Shown in pieces: positions 8,272 to 15,347 of a DNA stretch of 31,061 nt; position 1 is the first letter of the stretch; every line of letters begins with the position of its first letter. A program made the position numbers and the translations under genes. The notes beneath the pieces were generated by a model. The model did not search any database. It saw nothing but the letters and a program-made list of their open reading frames with translations, and was not told the origin of the DNA. Source of the DNA: an uncultured Muribaculaceae bacterium. Its GTDB lineage: Bacteria > Bacteroidota > Bacteroidia > Bacteroidales > Muribaculaceae. The DNA lies in contig CAJUAR010000029.1 of assembly GCA_910584495.1 (NCBI GenBank), forward strand, positions 1 to 31,061. The letters run 5' to 3'.

Positions 8272-9747
8272 ATGAACAAAATCAAAATAGCTGCTCTGAT
8301 TGCCGCCATGGGCATGGGTCTCGCCGCTTGCGATGAATATACCCTGCCTAATCCTCCGGCACAGACCAACCCCGACGGCGACATGCCCATCTATAATGCC
8401 TCCGACCTGACAGTGTCGTCTGCCATCAGCGGAGATGCCATCAATCTGTTGACCACGCAGGACGAAATGGTGAAATTCGCCACTTATTCTGTGGAAAATC
8501 TTCCCGAAGGCTATACTTTCGCTTCGAAAGTTGTTCTTTCGGCCGACAAAGACTTTGCTAATAGCGATACTCTTGCCACCGAGCTTTCCGGTGCCGACAT
8601 CATGCTTTCCAAGGCTGAAATGGAAGCTTCCATCATAAAGGTCTTCGGCAATAATCCTTCGGCAAAGCAGGTTTATACAGAGGTGCTGGCCTATGCTGTC
8701 AACGGCAGCAATACCGTCCGTCTCGGCAACCCCGGAACTGAACTGTGCGCCAAAGAATATACTATCACACCTATAGGCTGTGGCCATGTCATCGAATCGG
8801 AATATTACCTCGTGGGCAATTTCTGTAACTGGGATGTGACAAAGGGCATCAAGTTCACAAAGCTCGAAGAGGGCGACCCCTACGATCATCCTACATTTAT
8901 GGTGGCTTTTGATGTTCCTGCCGACATGGCAGATGGCTACCAATGGAAGGTCGTGCCGGCAAGTGCCGTGGCAGCCGGCAACTGGGAAGGCGCATGGGGT
9001 GTCGAACCCGATGTCGAAAACGACCTTGAAGGCAAACTTGTTTCCGCTCCCGCTTCGGGAACCGATGCCGGTGTCATCAGCTCGGTTGGCTCCATGCAGA
9101 TCAACATCAATATGTTCGACCTCACCTATAAGGTTTCGTCGGCCTATCCCTACTTGTGGGTATTCGGTGCCGGTACATCTAATACAGATGCCAGCAAAGC
9201 TCTGCCTCTGGCCACCGATAACTTCATCAACTACTCGGGCACCGTACGTCTGCGTCGCACATTCTTCTTTGCCACTGAGCGGGATTCTCGCAGCGTGTCG
9301 TTCCGCAAAGACGGTGATGCCGAAACCGACGAAAAGACGGACGTTACCACCGGCAAGATGAAGATCGATCCCAATTCGCGCGAATCGATGCAGGTGCCTT
9401 CTACTACCGGCATGATCTACTACATCCAGGCAAACGTCGTAACCCTCACATGGAGTGCAGTGCCCATCAAGCTCATCAACATTATCGGTGCTTTCAACGG
9501 ATGGGATGTAGAAAAAGCTCCGGCTATGACTCCTAACTCACAGAACACAGTCTGGACAATCAAGGACATCGAGCTCGAAGGCGAATTCAAGTTCTGCGTC
9601 TCCAACGCATGGACCTACAGCTACGGTGGCAGCGAGGACAATATTGTTCAAAACGGTGGCAACCTCTCCGTGCCTGAAAAAGGAACCTACGATGTTGAAC
9701 TCCATTTCGACAAGTATCCTAACTATGTGACCATCACCAAGAAGTGA
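8272..9747 (+). CDS. SusF/SusE-like multidomain glycan-binding lipoprotein (PUL1)
   Basis: Surface lipoprotein of 491 residues. The lipobox is LAAC, followed by DEY, a likely surface-export signal. An N-terminal Ig-like SusE-type domain (about 25-165) starts with SAISGDAINLLTTQDEMVKF. Two modules that look like starch-binding-type beta-sandwiches follow: one begins at YYLVGNFCNWDV (about 180) and the last at INIIGAFNGWDVEKA (about 402-491). The repeated GxFxxWDV motif with its Trp is typical of SusE/SusF carbohydrate-binding repeats. A middle segment (about 275-385) resembles a further, more divergent repeat (YLWVFGAGTSNTDAS). It is last in PUL1, before a strong terminator. Specificity for starch cannot be concluded. 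Confidence 0.85.
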   Translation: MNKIKIAALIAAMGMGLAACDEYTLPNPPAQTNPDGDMPIYNASDLTVSSAISGDAINLLTTQDEMVKFATYSVENLPEGYTFASKVVLSADKDFANSDTLATELSGADIMLSKAEMEASIIKVFGNNPSAKQVYTEVLAYAVNGSNTVRLGNPGTELCAKEYTITPIGCGHVIESEYYLVGNFCNWDVTKGIKFTKLEEGDPYDHPTFMVAFDVPADMADGYQWKVVPASAVAAGNWEGAWGVEPDVENDLEGKLVSAPASGTDAGVISSVGSMQININMFDLTYKVSSAYPYLWVFGAGTSNTDASKALPLATDNFINYSGTVRLRRTFFFATERDSRSVSFRKDGDAETDEKTDVTTGKMKIDPNSRESMQVPSTTGMIYYIQANVVTLTWSAVPIKLINIIGAFNGWDVEKAPAMTPNSQNTVWTIKDIELEGEFKFCVSNAWTYSYGGSEDNIVQNGGNLSVPEKGTYDVELHFDKYPNYVTITKK

Positions 9748-9771
9748 TTCAAAACAACATAGAATAGCAAA

Positions 9772-9809
9772 CGGGCCGGCAACGATGTTGCCGGCCCGCG
9801 ATTTTTTTT
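9772..9809 (+). terminator. Rho-independent terminator of PUL1
   Basis: A perfect 12-bp stem (CGGGCCGGCAAC at 9772-9783 with GTTGCCGGCCCG at 9787-9798, loop GAT) is followed within three bases by eight T (9802-9809). It lies 25 bases after the SusF-like stop and ends PUL1 before the convergent HTCS gene. The T-run is followed directly by eight G (9810-9817). Read from the other strand the hairpin has only a short T tail (TTTG), so it may act weakly on the HTCS transcript too. Confidence 0.92.
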
Positions 9810-9832
9810 GGGGGGGGAGATCGGAATGTCTG

Positions 9833-12800
9833 TTATGAGTGACTGAGGCGATAGGCGCGCGGCGATTCGTTGAAGTGCTCTTTGAAACAACGGCTGAAAT
9901 AGCGAGGAGAGGAGAACCCGAGCGAATAGGCTATATCGGCTATGTTTGTTTCCGGTTGCTCTGTGAGAAGTTTGGCTGCTTGTTTCATCCTGATCGAGGT
10001 GATGAAATCGTTGGGTGTCTGTGAAGTTACAGCCTTTATTCGCGCAAACATGGTGGTGCGGGAAACATTCATTGCAGCTGCAAAACGTTCTACGCTGAAT
10101 TCGCTGTCGGCAATGTTTTCTTCAACCACTTTGACTGCGCGTCGGAGAAAAGCTAAATCAGCACTGTTTGATGCAATCATCGGGCTCGTTTGGTCGTCGG
10201 ATACAGACGGTTGAACCGATGGGGATATATTCCGGTGCTTGGTAATGAGGTTGCGGCATCGGGCCATGAGCTGACGAACGTCGAAGGGGAGGGTGACATA
10301 GTCGTCGGCTCCGGCATTGAGGCCTTCGAGCACTTCGTTGTCGGCACTATGCGATGTTACAAATACATAGGGCGTGCCCGCCATTGCGGGGAGGCTCTTA
10401 ACTTTGCGACAAAGCTCGATGCCTGTGAGACCGGGAAGATTGTAGCCGCTGATTATGAGCTTGGGCGCACATTCTTCGACAAGACGGAGTGCTTCTGCGC
10501 CGTCGCCGGTGGCCTCTATGCGGAAATAGCTATGGAAAATGTCGCTGAGCATTTCCCTGAGCTGCTCGTTCCCTTCGGCAATAACCATTGCATCGGTGGG
10601 CTGGGGTGCCGATGTGTCGTGTTCGGCGCTCTCTGTGTCTGCGGGGTGCACAAGCAGGTTGCGCTGAAAGTTATATTCTTTTGCCTGTCGGTATTCGCCG
10701 TTCGATGCTATCTGCTCGTCGGAGAAGTGTTCGTGGCCTAAAGGCAGCGATACAACAAACGATGCCGATTGGCCGGGGGTGCTGAAAACTTCAATTTTGC
10801 CTTTGTGCATGTCGACGATGCCTTTCGAAAGGGCAAGACCCACTCCGATTCCCTGCCACTCGCCGTCGTCGACAGTGGTGCCTTGATAGAAGCGATTGAA
10901 AATCTTGTCGATTTCGTCGGCCGGTATGCCGCAACCGGTGTCTGAAACCTCAATGACTACACAACCGTCGCCTCGTCGGACACTGAGCGAGACCTCGCCA
11001 TCGGCCTCGGTGTGTTTGAAGGCATTTGAAAGAAGGTTGTTGATCACTTTTCGCAGCTGTGCAGGGTCGAACCACAGCATCAGAGAATCGTTCGAGCGGT
11101 TGAACCGGAAGCGAATACCTCTGTCGGCTGCATAGTCGCGGAACGATGCAAATATGTCGGCGAGAAATTTGACTACATTGTGTTCCGCAACTTTTATGTT
11201 CATGGCACCTTGTTCATAACGGCGGAAATCGAGCAATTCTGCAATCATGTCGCGCATGAGGATACAGTTGGTGTAAGCGCCATTCACTTTGTTCAACAGT
11301 GCATGTGGAAGCTGTGGAGAGCGCATTAGAGATTCTATCTTGCCCATAATAAGGGCAAGGGGAGTGCGAAATTCGTTCGATAAATTGATGAAGAATCGCA
11401 GTTTGTTTTGGTTGAGCTCTTCTATGCTACGGCTTCGTTGGCGTTCGAGGGCTATGGCCTGCTGCATGGCAATGCGACGGCGGTATGTGTTGATGCTCCA
11501 CCATCCAAGGCCTATTGTCACCAATATATAGATAAGAATCATATACCATTGGAGATAAATAGGGCGTGGAATGTGAATGTTCATAAAGGTTTGTGGTGCG
11601 TTTGCTTCGGATGATCCTCGAACGTGCAGGCGGTAGTCGCCCGGAGAAAGGTTTGTAAAACTCACCTCGTGGTTTGACGGCATCGGTAGCCAGGCGTCGG
11701 AATAGCCTTCGAGACGATACTGCGGGCTTAGGTTCGTATCGTGGGTAAAGTCGGTGATGGCGTAGTGGATGCCGAACACATTATGCGATGGAGAGATTGT
11801 TATGTCGGGGCTTGTCGAAATGGACTGAGTCAGAATCTGGGAATTGTCGTTGGGTGTAATTTCGCGGCCATCTATCATAAGACGGATTGGAAATATGTTA
11901 TATTTAGTTTCCCGAGGTTTGAGGTCCGAAGGTGCGAAAGTTACCAAGCCGTCGATGCCGCCAACGTAGGCATGTCGGCCGTCGGACGACAGATGGATGG
12001 CTTTGTTGTTGAATGCGCTTAGTGGGACCGATTTTCCGATGCTGTAGGAAGTTGCTGTGTTGCCGTCGAGCAGAGCAAGGGCTTTGTCGGTGAGGGCGAG
12101 CAGGCGTCCGTCGGGAAGCTGGCGTGCTCCGAACACACAGTCGGAAGGCAGACTACCGTCAGAATGTGTGTGATGTATAAATTCGTCGCGTTCGCGGTCG
12201 AAACGGTCAAGGCCGCCGTCGGATGTGCCTATCCAAAGTTCGTTTGCCGGCGATACATAGATGAAGTTGATGGCGTTGCAGCACAGGGAGGCCCGCAAGC
12301 TCTCATCGTGGCTGTAGAGCTTCATTCGGCGTGTGTTGAAATTATAGCAGTAGAGGCCACCGTCGGCACCGCCGATCCACAGCAAACCTCCATGGTCGAT
12401 GGCCAAATCGAGTGCGAGGGCTATTGCATATCCTTCGGCACCGCTGCGGAATAGGGGAGTGAATGAGGTTTCGGATATGTCGAAACTGAAAATACCGTCG
12501 TGTGTGGCAAGCAGAAGTGTGTTGTTGTCAAGCATCTCTATGTCGCAGACAATATTTGATTTGTCGTTATGGAGCGAATAGGATGTGCAGCGACCGGTGG
12601 CGATTTCGTACTTCTTCAGGCCGCCAAGATGAGTGCCCACCCACAGGCACTGACGGCTGCTGTCATATTTGAGCGACTTGATATTGTTGTAGATATCATT
12701 GTGCATGAACCATTCAATTTTGTTTGTCGCCGGGTCGAGACGGTTTAGACCGCCACCTTCGGTAGCAATCCATATCCTTCCTTCGTCGTCTTCGGCCATT

Positions 12801-13888
12801 TCGCCCGTAACGGGGTAGCTCAGTGAGGAACCGTTGAGTTTGTCGGGGCGATAGGAGATAAAAATATCGTTCTCGGGATTATACGACAACAGACCGTTGA
12901 AGTATGTCCCGATCCATAGCGTGCCTTGAATGTCGCAGGTGAGGGACCAGACCGATGAGTGTTTCAGGCGTTCCGCTGTGGTGCTGTGAGGCGAGTTGCC
13001 GCCCGAAAGATAGTTGACAAATGTAGTTTCGTTTCCGCTCTGTCGCGATAGACCCTTGAAAGTGCCCACCCAAAGCTGTCTGCGGTTGTCCCGGCAAATG
13101 CTGCGGATAAAGTTGGAACTGATGGACGACGGGTCGGCGGGGTTGTGCCGAAATTGATGCTGTCTTCCTGACGGTTCAATTTTAAAAAGACCGTTGAGGT
13201 GCGTCCCAACCCATAGAATCCCGTCGAAGTCGTTGAAAATACAAGTGACATTGACCGAAGGCAATATTATGCTCTTGCTCCCTGTCTTGAGGTCATATTT
13301 CAGAAGACCGTCGTCGACAGTTCCTATATATAATATGGAATCAACGACATGGAGTGCTGATATATCCGACGGAATGTCGCGAATATGAAGCGGGGTGAGG
13401 TGCCCATCGGTTGTGGTGGCGCCGATGGTTTTACCAAGGGCATAGTATAGGTGTTTGTTGCCGAAGGCTATTGCTTCTGCCTGGTTGACTTTAACATTAG
13501 TAAAACAATCGGAATGGATGTCATATATTGAGATACCGCCGATGGTGAGCACGAAGACATGCCCGTTTTTGTCGCCCGTAATTGCTTTCACATAGTTGTT
13601 AAGTGGCGATGAACTGTTCCCCGGTATATGGCGATAGTTGCGGATATTCACTCCGTCGTATTGGTCGAGGCCTCCTCGTGTGCCTATCCACAACACTCCG
13701 CGTTCGTCCTGATAGGTCGACATGACAGAATAGTGCGAAAGTCCGTCGGTGATGCTCAATTTGCCGAACGATGGGTCCGAAAACGAGGTGGCTTGCATTC
13801 CGAAAAATGATAAGAGCATGATAATCAGCACTGAAGCCTTTTTGCGCTTGTGCCCGAGATGTTCACGTTGATGATTTATAGTTTTCAT
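9833..13888 (-). CDS. Hybrid two-component system regulator (HTCS) with degenerate phosphorylation sites
   Basis: One-protein sensor/regulator of the type that controls Bacteroidetes PULs (1351 residues, normal length, uninterrupted). Order: N-terminal signal/anchor (about 18-36), two-domain beta-propeller of Reg_prop repeats (about 40-700, many LWIGT motifs), Y_Y_Y domain (about 715-775), membrane helix (about 779-798), HisKA helix, HATPase, receiver, AraC-type HTH (about 1250-1351). The H-box reads NLSNEFRTPL, so the phospho-acceptor His is Asn838 (codon AAC). The ATP lobe looks intact (NNLLSNAFKHT, DTGCGIP, GIGVGLAL). In the receiver, one Asp of the acidic pair is Gly1106 (AEGN), the phospho-acceptor Asp is Gly1148 (IISGYNLPG), and the conserved Lys is Leu1200 (VTLPFD). 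It is divergent from GH88/PUL2 and convergent with PUL1, so PUL2 is the likeliest target. Phosphorelay as usually described seems impossible. Confidence 0.96.
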   Translation of the reverse strand: MKTINHQREHLGHKRKKASVLIIMLLSFFGMQATSFSDPSFGKLSITDGLSHYSVMSTYQDERGVLWIGTRGGLDQYDGVNIRNYRHIPGNSSSPLNNYVKAITGDKNGHVFVLTIGGISIYDIHSDCFTNVKVNQAEAIAFGNKHLYYALGKTIGATTTDGHLTPLHIRDIPSDISALHVVDSILYIGTVDDGLLKYDLKTGSKSIILPSVNVTCIFNDFDGILWVGTHLNGLFKIEPSGRQHQFRHNPADPSSISSNFIRSICRDNRRQLWVGTFKGLSRQSGNETTFVNYLSGGNSPHSTTAERLKHSSVWSLTCDIQGTLWIGTYFNGLLSYNPENDIFISYRPDKLNGSSLSYPVTGEMAEDDEGRIWIATEGGGLNRLDPATNKIEWFMHNDIYNNIKSLKYDSSRQCLWVGTHLGGLKKYEIATGRCTSYSLHNDKSNIVCDIEMLDNNTLLLATHDGIFSFDISETSFTPLFRSGAEGYAIALALDLAIDHGGLLWIGGADGGLYCYNFNTRRMKLYSHDESLRASLCCNAINFIYVSPANELWIGTSDGGLDRFDRERDEFIHHTHSDGSLPSDCVFGARQLPDGRLLALTDKALALLDGNTATSYSIGKSVPLSAFNNKAIHLSSDGRHAYVGGIDGLVTFAPSDLKPRETKYNIFPIRLMIDGREITPNDNSQILTQSISTSPDITISPSHNVFGIHYAITDFTHDTNLSPQYRLEGYSDAWLPMPSNHEVSFTNLSPGDYRLHVRGSSEANAPQTFMNIHIPRPIYLQWYMILIYILVTIGLGWWSINTYRRRIAMQQAIALERQRSRSIEELNQNKLRFFINLSNEFRTPLALIMGKIESLMRSPQLPHALLNKVNGAYTNCILMRDMIAELLDFRRYEQGAMNIKVAEHNVVKFLADIFASFRDYAADRGIRFRFNRSNDSLMLWFDPAQLRKVINNLLSNAFKHTEADGEVSLSVRRGDGCVVIEVSDTGCGIPADEIDKIFNRFYQGTTVDDGEWQGIGVGLALSKGIVDMHKGKIEVFSTPGQSASFVVSLPLGHEHFSDEQIASNGEYRQAKEYNFQRNLLVHPADTESAEHDTSAPQPTDAMVIAEGNEQLREMLSDIFHSYFRIEATGDGAEALRLVEECAPKLIISGYNLPGLTGIELCRKVKSLPAMAGTPYVFVTSHSADNEVLEGLNAGADDYVTLPFDVRQLMARCRNLITKHRNISPSVQPSVSDDQTSPMIASNSADLAFLRRAVKVVEENIADSEFSVERFAAAMNVSRTTMFARIKAVTSQTPNDFITSIRMKQAAKLLTEQPETNIADIAYSLGFSSPRYFSRCFKEHFNESPRAYRLSHS

Positions 13889-13895
13889 GATGATG

Positions 13896-13903
13896 CAAAG
13901 TTA
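13896..13903 (-). promoter_or_regulatory. Candidate -7 element of the HTCS gene
   Basis: On the - strand this reads TAACTTTG, an exact TAnnTTTG match, 8 bases ahead of the HTCS ATG. No good TTTG lies 19-21 bases upstream. If used, transcription would start only a few bases before the ATG, giving a nearly leaderless mRNA; otherwise translation may begin at a later ATG (for example M24 or M31). Confidence 0.4.
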
Positions 13904-13933
13904 TACATTATATTTCGAAAATATGCACCATTA

Positions 13934-13959
13934 GTACAATTTTAGGGGTAAAATCGTAC
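13934..13959. promoter_or_regulatory. 26-bp palindrome in the HTCS/GH88 divergent gap
   Basis: Half-sites ATTTTA (13939-13944) and TAAAAT (13949-13954) flank GGGG, and are themselves flanked by GTAC on both sides (13934-13937 and 13956-13959). Only one pair (A13938/C13955) breaks the symmetry. It lies between the two divergent start regions and could be a binding site for a dimeric regulator. The symmetry is seen; the role is inference. Confidence 0.5.
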
Positions 13960-13975
13960 CATAATGGATTATAAT

Positions 13976-14008
13976 ACTTTTTACATGTATAATATGGACT
14001 TTTTACAT
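13976..14008 (+). promoter_or_regulatory. Tandem 11-bp direct repeats, probable HTCS/AraC-type activator site
   Basis: ACTTTTTACAT occurs at 13976-13986 and again, identically, at 13998-14008. The repeat period is 22 bp, about two helical turns, so both copies face the same side of the DNA. The second copy abuts the -33 region of the GH88 promoter. AraC-family domains, including those of HTCS proteins, commonly bind direct repeats next to the core promoter, so this is the best candidate operator for the adjacent HTCS. Confidence 0.6.
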
Positions 14009-14039
14009 TCAAAGCCTTGCAATTATTGGAATAATTTTG
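14008..14039 (+). promoter_or_regulatory. Promoter of PUL2 (GH88 operon)
   Basis: TAATTTTG at 14032-14039 is an exact TAnnTTTG -7 element. The matching -33 position (TTCA, 14008-14011, 20-base spacing) is poor, as expected for an activator-dependent promoter. The leader to the ATG at 14085 would be about 40 bases. No other good promoter is seen in the short gaps up to 28926. Confidence 0.6.
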
Positions 14040-14084
14040 CATCAGAAATAAAACATTAAAAAAATCATATCACAACCCAACACC

Positions 14085-15308
14085 ATGAAAGCACCAATAT
14101 TATATGGAACAGCAATGGCGGCACTCGCAATCTTGGCAACATCGTGCGGACGTGCCGGACAAGCTACAGACTTTGTCAGCGAAAACGCAGTATATGCCGC
14201 CGAACAATATCGCGGGCATCTACAGATAATTGATAGTGTGGGCCACTTTATAAATCCTCGAACAGTGAACCCCGACGGCAGCACTTGGTATGTGCCTGTC
14301 GATGACTGGTGCTCGGGCTTTTTCCCTGGCTGCTTGTGGTATATAGGTGAACTCAACAACGACGAGAGCTGGAAGGAGCGTGCCGCCAGCTATACAGAAA
14401 CCTTGGACACGGCTCAGTATCTTACTTGGCATCACGATGTTGGTTTTATCATTGGATCGAGCTATCTTAACGGCTACCGTCTGGGTGGACACGATGAATA
14501 TGCTTCGGCTGTGGTGAATGCGGCGCGTTCGCTTTCGACTCGTTTCCGTCCGGGGGCCGGTGTCATTCAGTCGTGGAACGTTGATAGCGGATGGCAGAGC
14601 GAACGCGGATGGGCTTGTCCTGTCATTATCGACAATATGATGAACCTGGAGGTCATGTTCGAAGCTTCTCGCCTTACAAACGATTCCACATATTATAATA
14701 TAGCGGTAGCTCATGCCAACACTACAAAGGATAATCATTTCCGCAGCAACAACAGCTGCTATCATGTGGTGGACTATGACCCTCAGACAGGCGAGGTGCG
14801 CAAGCGTCAGACAGCGCAGGGCTACGCCGACGAATCGTCGTGGGCTCGCGGACAGGCTTGGGCTCTCTATGGTTACACAATGTGTTATCGTTACACGGGC
14901 GACAAGGCCTATCTCGACCACGCTGTAAAGGTGTGCGACATGATATTCAGTGACCCCTCGATGCCCGAAGACCTTGTTCCTTACTGGGACTACAATGCGC
15001 CTAACATCCCTTCGGAGCCTCGCGATGCTTCGGCTGCGGCTTGTACGGCTTCGGCTCTCTACGAAATGTCTACCTATCTGCCGGAGGGTGGATATAAAGA
15101 AAAGGCCGACAAAATTCTCGAATCGCTCGCATCGCCGGCATACCGTGCCGAGATTGGAACTAACGGACACTTCCTGCTGATGCATTCCGTTGGCTCGATA
15201 CCTCACGGTCACGAGATTGACGTGCCTATCAATTATGCCGACTATTATTTTCTCGAAGCTCTTTTGCGCAAGCGCAAACTCGACGAAGGTGCTGTCAAGC
15301 TTTTCTGA
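14085..15308 (+). CDS. GH88 unsaturated glucuronyl hydrolase, lipoprotein (PUL2)
   Basis: Glycoside hydrolase family 88: removes the 4,5-unsaturated uronic acid from the non-reducing end of oligosaccharides made by polysaccharide lyases. It has 407 residues. The lipobox LATSC is followed by GRAGQ, which lacks acidic residues, so it is probably on the periplasmic side, where unsaturated products would arrive. The alpha/alpha-barrel motifs are present: WYVPVDDWCSGFFPGCLWY, YLTWHHDVGF with Asp118 and IIDNMMNLE with Asp183. These match in context and approximate spacing the two catalytic Asp of characterised enzymes. SSWARGQAWALYGYTMCYR and HGHEIDVPINYADYYFLEAL are also family hallmarks. It is the first gene of the operon, 39 bases ahead of susC, which fits a lyase-based pathway. 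Confidence 0.95.
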   Translation: MKAPILYGTAMAALAILATSCGRAGQATDFVSENAVYAAEQYRGHLQIIDSVGHFINPRTVNPDGSTWYVPVDDWCSGFFPGCLWYIGELNNDESWKERAASYTETLDTAQYLTWHHDVGFIIGSSYLNGYRLGGHDEYASAVVNAARSLSTRFRPGAGVIQSWNVDSGWQSERGWACPVIIDNMMNLEVMFEASRLTNDSTYYNIAVAHANTTKDNHFRSNNSCYHVVDYDPQTGEVRKRQTAQGYADESSWARGQAWALYGYTMCYRYTGDKAYLDHAVKVCDMIFSDPSMPEDLVPYWDYNAPNIPSEPRDASAAACTASALYEMSTYLPEGGYKEKADKILESLASPAYRAEIGTNGHFLLMHSVGSIPHGHEIDVPINYADYYFLEALLRKRKLDEGAVKLF

Positions 15309-15347
15309 TGCCCTATATTTTCACCTTAAACCGAATTACTATCTGTA

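Noticed and set aside
7846..8943. 365-codon open frame on the - strand spanning the SusE/SusF-like gap
   Set aside because: It crosses two well-supported + strand genes and has no family signature.
2485..9747. Calling PUL1 the classical starch sus operon
   Set aside because: The SusE/SusF-like repeats are suggestive, but there are no SusA, SusB or SusG amylases and no SusR-type regulator, so starch specificity is not supported.
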